Under the pieces are notes generated by a model. The model was not told where the DNA came from. It did no database searches and saw only the letters and a list, made by a program, of their open reading frames with translations. From positions 76,141,395 to 76,205,394 of the forward strand of contig NC_081833.1 in NCBI RefSeq assembly GCF_030867095.1: a stretch of 64,000 bases of DNA. The letters are read 5' to 3'. A program made the translations under genes and the position numbers. The DNA is from Alligator mississippiensis. Taxonomy: Eukaryota > Chordata > Crocodylia > Alligatoridae. Shown piece after piece: positions 1 through 10,320 of this stretch (position 1 is its first letter; the number at the start of each line of letters is the position of its first letter).

Positions 1-73
1 GACCAGAATGACAACAAGCCCCAGTTCACCCAGGACGTCTTCACAGGCAGCGTCGAGGAAGGAGCCAAGCCAG
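1..73 (+). CDS. CDH1: CDH1 exon 6 equivalent, 3' part
   Basis: Reads in frame 1 from the first base: [14 protein letters not shown] and on to GAKP, ending with one base of a Gly codon before GT at 74. DQNDNKP is the calcium-binding linker between EC1 and EC2. The window starts inside this exon, at about human residue 254. Confidence 0.93.
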
Positions 74-3000
74 GTAACTGAGCCAGGGGCCGGCTCAAGC
101 ACGGGCTGAGGGGTGCCATCCCAGACCTGCATCTTGGGGATGTTCCCATGAAACTGGGTGATAAGGGCTGACTTGAGCACCAGAAGGACCTGACTTAGAG
201 CGGCACAAAGCCTCGAGGGGCAGCACTGGGGCTGCAGATGCCAGGGAAGGGGGCACTCCCTATCACTGGAGGGGGTCAAGGGGAGGGTGGACAGCCTCTG
301 GTCAGGGCGATCTTATAGATTCATAGATGTTAGGGTCGGAAGGGACCTCAATAGATCATCAAGTCCGACCCCCTGCATAAGCAGGAAAGAGTGCTGGGTC
401 TAGATGACCCCAGCTAGATGCACATCCAACCTCCTCATGAAGACCCCCAGGGTAGGGGAGAGCACCACCTCCCTTAGGAGCCCGTTCCAGACCTTGGCCA
501 CTCGAACTGTGAAGAAGTTCTTCCTAATGTCCAATCTAAATCTGCTCTCTGCTAGCTTGTGACCATTATTTCTTGTAACCCCCAGGAGCGCCTTGGTGAA
601 TAAAACCTCACCAATTCCCTTCTGTGCCCCCGTGATGAACTTATAGGCAGCCACAAGGTCGCCTCTCAACCTTCTCTTGCGGAGGCTGAAAAAGTCCAGG
701 TTCTCTAGTCTCTCCTCGTAGGGCTTGGTCTGCAGGCCCTTAACCATACAATGCAACCATAGGTGCAGTGATGCCTCTGCTCTGCTATGGATATTTCCCA
801 GGCTTCTGGGCTTTGCTGGTTGCCCCCCACCTTCTTTCTGCTCCATGTGTCAGGGGGTTTTAAGCCTCCCTCAGAGGTGCTGGATGCATCCCGGGCTGGG
901 GCTGGGCTGTGCCGATGCTCCCCTTGGGACTCAACCCTGGAGGGTCCTGGCTAGAGGGTCTTGCCCCTGCGTTCAGGGTCAGACCGATGCCATGTTCGGG
1001 GTCCAGAAGAAGTCTTGCCCCCTGGCCACATTGGTCCTGGCTGCCTTCCTCTGTAGCACAGGCACGGCCTCTGCCTGGGATCTTTTGAGCATGTATTAAC
1101 AAGCTCTACAGAAGCAGGATGTTGGCTGCTGCGGTCCCCCTGCTTCACCTGGGGCAGGTCCAGTGTCATGTCAGGGTTGACAGGAGCTTGGCAGAGATTT
1201 AGATGGTGGATTTGTCTGGGGTGGTTTGCACAGAGCTGATCCTGCTTCAGGCAGGCTTTGGCCTGGATGTGACTTCTGGGTGTCCTGTCCAGCCCCGTGT
1301 CGGAGCCCTGGGAGGGCTCCAGGCTAAGGGACACTGTGTGTGGGCAGGCGCCGGGGGCCAGGAGAGGAGGGCTTGGTCTGACACGCGAGGCAGGCTCAAG
1401 AAGGAGCGCACAGGGCAGGGATGGGTGGAAGTGCCCTGCCAGCTGCTTGCTTCCCTGCAGGGCAGTTCCCTACCATGCCACCCCACTTCAGACGCATCCC
1501 TGTGTTAACGAGCATCCTTGCTTTCCCACTCGTGTCCAGGAACCTCCGTGATGCAGGTGACTGCCACAGACGAGGACGATGCCGTGAACACCTACAACGG
1601 GGTTGTGGTGTACTCCATCCTGGACCAGGAGCCCAAAGCCCCCCACAGCCAAATGTTCACCATCAACAGGGACAACGGCATCATCAGCGTGATTGCGACG
1701 GGGCTGGACAGAGAGGTGAGGGCCCTGCAGAGCGGGGAGGATGGGTGGGTGCCCCGCGGTCCAGGCGGTGGCCAGTGCATCTGCTTGCCATGACAGCTGG
1801 GTGTTGTGGGGAGGGGGCAGGCCCTGGCCAGGGCAGCCCCCGGCCTCACGTCGGTGCTCGGGGGGCCGCTCTGGCGGCAACGAACCCATCTACCATTCCT
1901 GCAGGGACATGGCCCTGCTTCCTGATGCTAACCCCACTGTGACCTTGCTTGCAGAAAAACCCCGAGTACACGCTGATTCTCCAGGCAGCTGACATGGAAG
2001 GCGCTGGCTCGATCACCACTGGGACAGCCGTGATCGAGGTCGTTGACACCAACGACAACGCCCCTTTCTTCCAGCCAGCCGTGGTAAGCGGCCGCCAGCC
2101 TGCTTCCCGTTCGCTGCGTTGCCCCACGCCCCTTCTGTCCGGGGGCTCTGCTGATGCTGGCTGGGCGGTGATTTGCAATGTGTAGCCTCGTTTGTAATGG
2201 GAGGGTTGCAGATCTGGTTGTCTCCAGGCCAGGCAAGCGTTTAGTGAGGAAGCTGAGGGCTGGAGATGCCCTACATGCCCACCTTGGGAAGCTTTCTGAA
2301 TTGTGCCCTGTTAAACATCAGTGACAGATGCACAGCAGCTCCCTCCCGAAGAAGCTCGGTGTGGCTGTGTGACCCAAGGCCCTGGTCAGCCAGCTCTGTC
2401 GTGGCTGGGGAGCAGTGACCTGGGCCGACTGTGCTGAGGCTGGACGGATGCCGTTCCTCCCTGCGGGGGACTGTGCCCGCCAAGGCTATTATGGAATAAG
2501 GGTGGCAGGGACTGGGGTGTCCCATCCCTGGAGCCTGGGGCTGTCCATCCCCACTGCACGGTGCACCATGCCGTGCTGCCTCTGGGAGCCCCAAATGCAG
2601 CTCTGTACCTGGTGTTGGGTCCTTTGGGAGCTGATCAGTCCCACATGCTGCTGCTGTGAGGGGCTCTGTGCCATCCACAAGGGCTGGAGGCTACAGCTTT
2701 TGGCTTTGAATGAGTTTTCTGGAGCCGGGAGAAGTCCAGACTAGGCCTGGTGCCGTGAGCCAGCCCAGCTGCAGGAGCTGCCTGGTGCCATCCAGCCTGC
2801 ATCTCGTTTTGCAGTACGAAGCCACCGTGCCCGAGAACCAAGTGGGCTTTCTGGTGGCCCGGTTGACGGTGGTGGACGAGGACAGCCGAGACTCGAAAGC
2901 CTGGAGGGCCGTGTACCAGTTCCAGAAAGGGAACGAGAACGGCGACTTCGTCATCACCACGGACCCCAACAACAACGACGGCATCCTGAAAACAGCCAAG

Positions 3001-6000
3001 GTGAGTCGCACCCTCCCGGCCCATGCTCCACCTCGCTGGCTGTCCTGGGGCAGCGCATAGCTGGCTGGTGACGTGTCCTCCAAAGCAGAGAGCCTTCTGG
3101 AGGCCCCGGTCTCCTCTTCTCCACGGAAGCCAGGTCCCAATCCCGTGTCACGTGGCAAGAGCAGGGAGAATGTGGGGCAGTCCCATGTTAGCCCAGAGCT
3201 ATGCTGTGCATCAGCCATCCTCATGCGAGTACCGCGGTACTCCGGGGCACCATGAGATCTTGTTAAGGGTGTTGTGTAATCCCTGATAGGCCCCTTACCA
3301 GCTTAATCTGTCCCTGGACAGGGCTGAGCGCCTTGACAGAGCTCAGGGCATAGTTCCCTGCACGCCCCGGCCTGGTTGCTCCCTTGCTGATGCTCGTTGC
3401 ATGGTTTGGTGATGAGAACGGGATGCTGAGCAGCCTGTGGTTTGCCCCTGCCTTGCTGCAGATCTTCCAGGCTTTCTTGTCATCAGCCCATTGGGGTGCT
3501 GCCTTGTGGAGGGTGGGCACCAGCCCTCTGAGCACAGGCGGTACTTGGGTTTCTGGTGGAAAATGCCAGGGGAGGTGATGTGCCTTTGGGGATCTGCAAC
3601 CCAAGCTTACGAAGAGTAGAGCTGCTGTGGGTGGAGCCTTGCCTGGCATCCAGCCAGACCATGAGGGCAGCCCGGGGCTCAAGACCATTTCCCTCCTCTC
3701 TCTACTGGCCAGGGCTTGGATTTTGAGAGCCAGAAACGCATGGTCCTATACGTCACGGTCATAAACGAGAGCCCATTCGTTGTCGGGAATCTCCCGACTT
3801 CCACCGCCACCATCACCATCGACGTGCAGGACATAAATGAAGCTCCCATCTTCATCCCACCTGTCAAAATGGTGGACATACCTGAGGACACCCCCATAGG
3901 ACAGGAAGTCACCTCCTATACGGCGCAGGACCCAGACAAGAGCCAGGCGCAGACGATCACGTAAGATGGATGGGCCCCCAGGGTGATGTTCAAGTGGCCG
4001 GGTTAGCACCAGAGGGAGCAGGGCCAGCACGGCCACCACGTGGTATGGGGACAAAAGGAAGGCGTTTTTGCACAGCATGTAATTAAGCTTTGGAGCTAAT
4101 TGCAGCAACAGGCAGTAGAGGCTGTTTGGCTAGCCAGGGTCAGGGGGCCTGGACAGACAGAGGGGGAGTAGATCTGTCAGGGGAAGTCGGGGAGCTTGCG
4201 TGCACCTGGGACTGCTGCTGACCAGGACAGCAGGAGGGGGAAGCTCACCGTGCATGCCATCTGCAACACCGGACGCTGGGCTAGCTGGGCCCTCTGTCCA
4301 GCAGCTCCTAGGTTCTCCCCCATCTCCATTGTTTGCTCCCTTGAGGAGAATGAAGGGCTGAGTGTCCAGGCGGTTTAGGGCTGAACTGCACCCACAAACT
4401 GCTCTGGCTTTACACGGGCTGGGGCTGCACATGCCACTGCTCCATGTCCTGTGCCTATGCAGCCTGACACAGCTCAGCAGAACTGCCCCAAACCCACCCT
4501 GAGCTGGAACTGGGGCTGTCTCCAGTCCCCTGCCTGGGTCTCTTCCCTTCAGCCTTCCCCCTAGCTGGAGGCTGACATAGGTTCGGCTGCAGTCTGCAAG
4601 GGGAAGCTCCTAACGCATCCTGGGGTCCCCTCCCACCACCCCAGTCCCTTCCCAGTCCTTCTGCTCTAAGACCAGCTCCCTGCCCATACAGGTACAGCTT
4701 GGTAAACTCCCCCTTGGGCTGGCTGACGATTGACCCACAGAACGGCATCATCACCGCAGTCAAGCAGCTGGACAGGGAGTCCAGCTCCATCGTCAACAGC
4801 ACCTACAAGGCCATTGTGCTGGCTGTGGACAATGGTAAGCCAGGCTCTCTCCTCTGGGAGCAGTTTGGTTCGGGGTGCAAGGACCCTTCCCCACCTCCTT
4901 CCCTCCCCTTCGTGCAGCAGCCACGTAAGAGCTCAGGGCAGCACACGCTGCAGTCTGGAGCAGGAAAAGGGAGAATTGTGTGTCCAGCACAATGTCCACA
5001 GCCCTACTGGGATGGGGAAGGTAGCTACAGCCTGCAGTCAGAGCAGGGACATAACTCAGAGCTGCAGGCCTGAGCAGTGTAATGCTCCCTGGTGCTCTGT
5101 GAGGATCACTGACCCGAACCCTGCCCCTCCAAAAGCACATCTCCCCGTGGTTGTCAGGCAGAGAAAACAGATGTGGGAGGCAGCTCAGGGGTCAAAGAGC
5201 AGACAGATGTGGCTTTTGCACTTCCCTCTGGCTGAAACGGCACCCTCTGTCCATCAGGCTCTCCACAGACCACCGGCACGGGAACCCTGATCCTGACTCT
5301 CCTGGATGTGAACGACAACGGGCCAGTGCCAGATCCACGGGAGTTTGACATTTGCAACCGGAACCCCACGGTGCAAATGCTGCACATCGTGGACAAGGAC
5401 CTGCCCCCAAACACGTTCCCCTTCTCGGTAGAGCTGATGCACGGCTCCAGTGCCAACTGGACCGTGGCCCTGAGTCCACAGGGTAAGTGGCTGCAGCATA
5501 TGGCACATGCCTCTTGGCTGGTTTTGCTGGGGCTGTCCCAGGACATGGGTCCAGGCCATGCCCCTTCTGCAGGTCTGTCCAGGCTGGCAGTGCAGGGCTG
5601 ACCCTGGGATCTGGGGCAGGCCCTGTTTCTTCACTGAGCTGCAGAAAAGAGGCTTGCTTGGGTTTGCCAAATGCTCTAGCTGCCCACATGCCCATGGCTT
5701 CCATCACCCGTGGGGCTGGGGCTTTCTTGCTGATCCACCCAGCCAGAGAGAGGGCCTTTGCACACCCTGGGCAGCAGACTTGTCCCAGGCAGGACTCAGA
5801 GGCCAGGCAATGCCAGCAGTCCCCTATGAACCAAAGTGGCTGATGGAGGGGAAGGCTCTCAGAGCGAGACTGCTGGGACCCCAGTACCTTGCTGCAGGTG
5901 GCCTTGGGGTGGGGAAAAGGGCTCAAGCTTTCCCCTGGTGCTGGCAGGGCAACTGCAACCTGTCCAGCTGGAAGTGGCCATCCTGGTGCTGCTTTAGAGG

Positions 6001-7833
6001 TGCTGTCTTCCCTCTGCTCCAGCCAAAGCAGCCCACACTGATGCTATCCCCCATGTCATGGCTTTCCTGCAGGACTCTGCAGCAGTGCTGTACACTGCTC
6101 AGGGCCTGCAACCCTCTGCCTCCAACATCCTAGCTGCTTCCAGGTGTGTCTCTGGCTCCTAACCCTAAACCCTGCTCTTGCCCCCAGGGGAAGACCTGGC
6201 CCTCCGGCTTCACAAGCAGCTGGAGCCCGGGGAGTACAACATCTTCCTGCAGCTGACGGATGGCCAGGGCCAGTCCCAGACGACCATCGTCAAAGCCCGC
6301 GTGTGCGACTGTGATGGGGACTTCAAGCAGTGTGACCGCCGGGGGTACTATGCCGCGGGTGGCCTGGGCATCCCTGCCATCCTGGGCATCCTTGGGGGAA
6401 TCCTTGCCCTGCTGAGTGAGTACCATGTGTGGGACACCCTCATGCCCTGTAGCTAGGCTGGTAGTGCTTCGGAGAGGGGCAGGCCTTTAGCTCTGGCTTG
6501 CGACGTGCATGCATTTGCAGCTAAGACCAAGTGGGGCATCTGAATCCCAAGAGCCTGCACGTGGGATGCCTGCCAATAGATCTGGGAGTGTCTGAAGTCC
6601 CAGGGGGAGAGCCTGCGACAGAGGAAGCTCACCGGTTGTAGCGCCATACGTGGCATTTAAAACAATTGAGCTGTGCCTGCTCAATCGATATGGTTTTTGG
6701 AACAACTGAGTTCTGCTCAGTTGATATGATTTGGAGTTGCTTGAACCTGGAACATGAAATATATTAATTTAAAAAAAAATGTGCATGCATTTGCAGCTGA
6801 GGCCTAGCAGGCTCTGAGCTGCAGCCGGGAGGCAGGGGTCTCCCTGGCTGGAGCCACGTGTGAGGGGCCAGGAGCTGCATGAGCTGGCATTGCTAGCACC
6901 TGAAGGAGCCTTTCTTGCTTCCTCTGCCTTCCAGTCCTGCTGCTTCTGCTGCTGCTCTTTGTCAGGAGGAAGACGGTGAAAAAAGAGCCCTTGCTTCTGC
7001 CGGAGGACGACACCAGGGACAACGTCTATCAATATGATGAGGAGGGCGGGGGAGAAGAAGACCAGGTGAGCCCGGGGGCCTGTCTCCTGCTTTAGGAGGA
7101 TCCCAGTCTGAGGAGACAGAGCAGTGTCTTTGCGTGGCCCCCACTGCTTCCCTGCAAGCTCAGTCCTGCCAGAGCAACCATGTGCAGTGCCATCCTCTCG
7201 AGGCAACATGCCCTCTCAAGCAAGCTGGCAACAAGGCTTGAGAGTGCCAGGCAGCCCACACAACACTGGCAGTGCTATTCTGCAATGGGGTCCTGGCCCT
7301 AGTACAACCCTGCTCTGAGCAAAGAGCAGCTCCTGGTGACCATTGTCCCCTTCCCCTCCACAGGACTATGACCTGAGCCAGCTGCACCGAGGCTTGGACG
7401 CGCGGCCTGAAGTGACCCGCAATGACGTGGCGCCACCCCTTATGGCGGCCCCACAGTACCGCCCGCGGCCCGCCAACCCCGACGAGATCGGCAATTTCAT
7501 CGACGAGGTGAGGATGGTGCTGGGCTCCCTGGGGCTATGACTTCAAAGGGTCGTCCCAGCTTTCCTGGTGGGGGATGCTCTCAAGTCACCGCAAAACCCC
7601 TCTCCCCTTTCCAGAACCTGAAGGCGGCCGACACGGACCCCACGGCACCACCTTATGACTCCTTGCTGGTGTTCGACTACGAGGGCAGCGGCTCCGAGGC
7701 CGCCTCGCTTAGCTCCCTCAACTCCCTCGGCTCCGACCGTGACCAGGACTATGACTACCTGCAAGACTGGGGTGGCCGTTTCAAGAAGCTGGCCGACATG
7801 TATGGGGGCGGCGAGGAGGAGGAGGAGGAGTAG
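1..7833 (+). CDS. CDH1: CDH1 (E-cadherin), 3' part of the coding region, 11 exons
   Basis: Classical type I cadherin, the calcium-dependent homophilic adhesion receptor of epithelial adherens junctions. Exons: 1-73 (5' end outside), 1540-1715, 1955-2083, 2815-3000, 3713-3960, 4692-4834, 5258-5482, 6188-6415, 6935-7065, 7364-7507, 7615-7833; 633 residues plus stop. All junctions are AG/GT and phases agree. In order: the DQNDNKP linker (EC1/EC2), EC2, DTNDNAP, EC3, DINEAP, EC4, DVNDNGP, cysteine-containing EC5, one transmembrane helix, the p120-catenin site (EEGGGEED) and the beta-catenin site ([17 protein letters not shown] to the C-terminus). The cytoplasmic sequence [18 protein letters not shown] favours E- over P-cadherin. 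Signal peptide, propeptide and EC1 lie upstream of the window. Introns at 2084-2814, 3001-3712, 3961-4691, 4835-5257, 5483-6187 and 7066-7363 hold nothing I recognise. Family, gene and structure are seen directly; function is from the family. Confidence 0.97.
74..1539 (+). other. CDH1 intron 6 equivalent
   Basis: 1466 bp intron. Positions ~316-749 are a minus-strand CR1 fragment; in the remainder I see no gene or recognisable repeat. Long open frames here are chance frames in GC-rich sequence or CR1 remnants. Confidence 0.85.
316..749 (-). mobile_element. CR1 LINE fragment, 5' truncated
   Basis: On the minus strand it encodes the C-terminus of the CR1 ORF2 protein: [20 protein letters not shown] through the terminal HLAGVI. 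The 3' end carries the short ATTCATAG-type tail (at ~316-330 on the plus strand). It breaks off at 749, exactly where similarity to the longer copy at 44098-45235 stops. The reading frame is still open and the two copies are almost identical, so the insertion is recent. Cannot move by itself: the reverse transcriptase core and endonuclease are missing. Confidence 0.9.
1540..1715 (+). CDS. CDH1: CDH1 exon 7 equivalent (EC2)
   Basis: 176 bp, the same length as human exon 7. Acceptor GTGTCCAG and donor GAG/GTGAGG. It encodes [20 protein letters not shown] through [20 protein letters not shown]. The DED and LDRE motifs of the cadherin repeat supply calcium ligands. Confidence 0.96.
1955..2083 (+). 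CDS. CDH1: CDH1 exon 8 equivalent (EC2 end, EC2/EC3 linker)
   Basis: 129 bp, equal to human exon 8. Acceptor CTTGCTTGCAG, donor GTG/GTAAGC, phase 0 at both ends. It encodes [14 protein letters not shown] and the [10 protein letters not shown] calcium linker. Confidence 0.96.
2815..3000 (+). CDS. CDH1: CDH1 exon 9 equivalent (EC3)
   Basis: 186 bp, one codon longer than the human exon. Acceptor CTCGTTTTGCAG, donor AAG/GTGAGT. It encodes [12 protein letters not shown], the DED calcium motif and [11 protein letters not shown], which closely matches the human EC3 segment. Confidence 0.95.
3713..3960 (+). CDS. CDH1: CDH1 exon 10 equivalent (EC3 end, EC4 start)
   Basis: 248 bp, one codon longer than human. 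Acceptor CTACTGGCCAG, donor CAC/GTAAGA. It encodes [10 protein letters not shown], then the degenerate linker DINEAPIF between EC3 and EC4, then [10 protein letters not shown]. The linker has NEA in place of NDN, as in mammalian E-cadherin. Confidence 0.95.
4692..4834 (+). CDS. CDH1: CDH1 exon 11 equivalent (EC4)
   Basis: 143 bp, one codon shorter than human. Acceptor CCCATACAG, donor AATG/GTAAGC. It encodes [20 protein letters not shown] and the N-glycosylation sequon NST in IVNSTYKAI, then the LAVDNG calcium motif completed in the next exon. Confidence 0.95.
5258..5482 (+). CDS. CDH1: CDH1 exon 12 equivalent (EC4/EC5 linker, EC5)
   Basis: 225 bp, equal to human exon 12. Acceptor CTGTCCATCAG, donor CAGG/GTAAGT. 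It encodes the DVNDNGP linker, FDICNRNP (an EC5 cysteine), DLPPNTFPF, and the sequon NWT in SSANWT, which is conserved in human. Confidence 0.95.
6188..6415 (+). CDS. CDH1: CDH1 exon 13 equivalent (EC5 end, start of transmembrane helix)
   Basis: 228 bp, equal to human exon 13. Acceptor TTGCCCCCAG, donor CTGA/GTGAGT. It encodes the EC5 cysteine cluster [11 protein letters not shown] and the first half of the membrane helix, [15 protein letters not shown]. The sequence just before the helix, RRGYYAAGG, differs from mammals. Confidence 0.96.
6505..6798 (+). mobile_element. Retroposed insert with 18-bp target-site duplication and A-rich tail
   Basis: The 18-base word GTGCATGCATTTGCAGCT occurs at 6505-6522 and again at 6781-6798, with a further six bases similar. 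Between them lies a ~258-bp insert ending in A9 (6771-6779), the hallmark of LINE-mediated retroposition. The insert has two adjacent hairpin-forming motifs (6663-6687 and 6703-6723). I do not recognise the source RNA; no tRNA-like A/B boxes are obvious. It sits in CDH1 intron 13, 137 bp before exon 14. Confidence 0.7.
6935..7065 (+). CDS. CDH1: CDH1 exon 14 equivalent (transmembrane end, p120-catenin site)
   Basis: 131 bp, equal to human. It completes the leucine-rich membrane helix, followed by the positive stop VRRK. The juxtamembrane stretch [20 protein letters not shown] contains the acidic-glycine core that binds p120-catenin in the family. Donor CAG/GTGAGC. Confidence 0.96.
7364..7507 (+). 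CDS. CDH1: CDH1 exon 15 equivalent (cytoplasmic tail)
   Basis: 144 bp, equal to human. It encodes [18 protein letters not shown] and [16 protein letters not shown], nearly invariant in E-cadherins. Acceptor CCCTCCACAG, donor GAG/GTGAGG. The next intron is only 107 bp. Confidence 0.96.
7615..7833 (+). CDS. CDH1: CDH1 last exon coding part (beta-catenin site)
   Basis: Encodes [20 protein letters not shown], the Ser-rich [17 protein letters not shown] block bound by beta-catenin, and [12 protein letters not shown] followed by six Glu and TAG at 7831. Human ends with EDD after GGG, so the acidic end is longer here. The human SSES part of the Ser cluster reads SLGS. Confidence 0.96.
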   Translation, partial: NLKAADTDPTAPPYDSLLVFDYEGSGSEAASLSSLNSLGSDRDQDYDYLQDWGGRFKKLADMYGGGEEEEEE

Positions 7834-9670
7834 CTGCCTTGTGGGGGGCACAGATACGTGTTGGATGGTTGCTTTGACCCCTTAAGTTTAGCCCTGCTTG
7901 GGCACTGCTCTCCCCGAGCTGGGGGTGGATGACTGAAATTCCCTTTCCGTAGCCCATGCTAGCACCCCTCAAATTAGCTGTTTCTCTGCTGTGGTCTAGG
8001 TTCCTGGCATCCCAGCTAAGGCTGTCCAGGTTCGTTAGGGAAAAAGAGTTCTGTTGCAGGTGCATCTAGGCTGGGGTGCACCCAGCATCTTGGCGGCAGT
8101 CTGTCAGGAGTAAAAGGGTCTTGTTCACTGCTTTGGTCCCTGTATGTGTTGCCCCATCTGGACTGAAGGTAGAACAATGCATGCAGGGATAGGTCGTGTC
8201 CACAGGCCAGTCCTCCGTGTTTTAGCAGGTCTGGGATGCATTCTAGGAGCACAGGTGACTGGCCTCTGTCTCCCCTCTTCTGGCTCCTGTCCCTGGACTG
8301 GGAGCTGCTGTCTATGTTTGGACTGGGTCTTTCCAAACCCCCTCCAGCCCTGGGCTCGCACATGCACCTGTGTGCGTGGCAGAGATGTGTTGCCTGGCTG
8401 CAGGCTCTGTGCAGTGTGGCAGGAGGAAGCACGTACTGCTGCACCACTGTCTCCTGCCTGCCTAGCCTTTCTCGCTGCCCACGTTTAGGGACAGGAGCCT
8501 GCCCCACTCTTGACCACTTCCCTCCCCTCAATGTCACAACAAGGTAACTATCTCCATCCCCTTCAGAATACCTCAATCCAAAGGGAAGAAGTGTCAGAGC
8601 AAATTTGCTGTGGGGCTGGCCATGCCTGCAGGGTGCCTAGATGCTAACAAACTCAGCTGGAGGTAGCTGCCCACCCAGAAGGTACAAGGCAGTCCAGCAC
8701 AGAGCTGAGATGCAGGGAACGTTGCCAGAGATACTGAATTTTCAGGTGCCATTTCCTTTTAATCTTGCCTTGATTCGGTTCCATTAACCGAGGTGCACTT
8801 TGACATTTAGCGCTGTGAACTGAAATGACCAAAGATGCTATTATCCTTCCCACTGAGCAAGCACAATCATGAGAGCTTTGTGGCTGGGGTGAACTTTGCC
8901 CCTGGGACATCCTCAAGGAACTAGCAGCAGATAGGTCCCCTCTCACGTGGGGAGTCTCTGCTGACAGCTGTCCAAGTGCCTCTGTGCTGCGTAGGGGTCA
9001 GCAGGGGTATGCATGTGTTATGTGCCTGGTTTTCTCTTGTGCCTCCTCCCCTGCCCCTAAAATATTGGATTATAAGCCAAACTGCAGTGAAGCATGGCTG
9101 ACGCCTTCACCCCTGCCTGCAGCTGAGGGCTATGGTATCCTTTCCAGCCTCGGTTCGTGACTCAGAAGCAACACATCATCCCGATGCTTGGTACCTAGAC
9201 GACTCTGTGCCCCGGAAGAATAGGTGCCGTATGAAAAAGTGACCGTCTCAGCCCAGAGCCATGCTGTATCTTTGTAGAAAATTGTACCTGTGCTTGCATG
9301 GGGGAGAGGTGCTTCGTTATTACAGGGATTTTTCCACCTGCATAGCATTTTAGTAGGGTGCCTTTATTCGATATAATAGATGCCAGCAGATTTCTATTTT
9401 TCCATCATACCGGATCATAACATTTCTTCCTTCTGCATGTTGTCTGATGTATCATATTTTCCGTGTAGTTACGGTGCATTTAATGACCTTTAAAAAAGCC
9501 AATGACTTTACCTGGGTTCTCAACTGTATATTTAGCAGCCTTCATATTTTGTATTTGTCTGTGAAAGGGAATGCGGGTATGATGCACACCAGAAGATAAG
9601 CGATGGCTTGGTGTTTAATTTGATCATCTGTTTTTATAAAATTTTAATAAATTTGTTTTTAAGAAACTCT
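7834..9670 (+). other. CDH1: CDH1 3' untranslated region
   Basis: No credible coding sequence between the TAG and the polyadenylation signal. The distal 350 bp are AT-rich, unlike the GC-rich surroundings, as is usual for 3'UTR ends. It contains an 8-mer match to the miR-9-5p seed (8828-8835). The exact cleavage point is inferred, about 20 bases after AATAAA. Confidence 0.8.
9646..9651 (+). terminator. CDH1 polyadenylation signal AATAAA
   Basis: Canonical hexamer in a T/A-rich stretch, followed about 20-30 bases later by a T/GT-rich segment (CTTTGTTGCTTCC). It is the only canonical AATAAA I see near the end of the 3'UTR. Confidence 0.8.
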
Positions 9671-10192
9671 GCCTTTGTTGCTTCCTTTAAGGCTCACAGC
9701 CCATGTGCTGCCTCTGCTGCCCTTGCTTAAGCAGGTGTATTTTCATTGAGCTTTTTTAAGTTCAGTGCTGGAAGTCAAGGCTGTCCCCAGAGAACAAGGC
9801 TGCGATTTCTCAGATCGAGCCCAGCTGGTTCCCTTGGTGAAGCACAAAAGCTGAAAGCTTTCTGCATCCTCTTCTTGTTTTAATGACAACACAGAAATAG
9901 CTTTCAGAACAACTATGCCCTGGTGAGACCAACCCCGTGTGTCATGCATGGAGCTGGTGCAAGCTCAAAGCTGTCACTAAAGACTGGAAAAGAATCTTGC
10001 CCTGGCTTGTTCTTGCCTGAAAAACTAGTAAAGGGACCCACCTGGGACCTGCTCGGTGCACATTAGGCGCATGAAGAGGTAGAACTAGAAAAGGGAGCTT
10101 TGGGAGAAGTACAGAACAGCCCAGGTACCAGCCAAGACTTCAGGGAAAGGCCCCCTCTCCTCTCCACTAGAGCAGGTTGGCTGCCTGTCTCT

Positions 10193-10320
10193 GTTAGCTG
10201 TGTTCATCTGAAGCCAGTCAGAAAGCAGGGTAGGCCTGCACCTTTATAGGCTAACTGCATGACATATATATGGGGAGTGCGAGCTTTTGTGAACCCAATT
10301 CACTTCCTCAGTATGGGGAT
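10193..10320 (+). repeat. Unclassified interspersed repeat, copy A
   Basis: Shares with the element at 16985-17165 the order GTGTTxxTCTGAAG, GTCAG-AAGCAGGGTAG, TGCACCTTTATAG and GAGCTTTTG. Two diverged members of one family at different places indicate a dispersed repeat. Family not determined. Confidence 0.5.

Noticed and set aside
400..846. Minus-strand 148-codon frame as a gene.
   Set aside because: Its C-terminal part is the CR1 ORF2 end and its start is unrelated flanking sequence.
5483..6187. 208-codon plus-strand frame (5507-6133) as an additional CDH1 exon.
   Set aside because: It overlaps the exon 12 to 13 intron, has no cadherin resemblance, and the flanking exons already join in phase at the human lengths.
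1..7833. Cadherin gene could be CDH3 (P-cadherin).
   Set aside because: The cytoplasmic sequence [18 protein letters not shown] and [12 protein letters not shown] matches E-cadherin, whereas P-cadherin has ITQLHRGLEARPEVVLRND and FIIENLKAANTD. TANGO6 directly downstream also fits CDH1.
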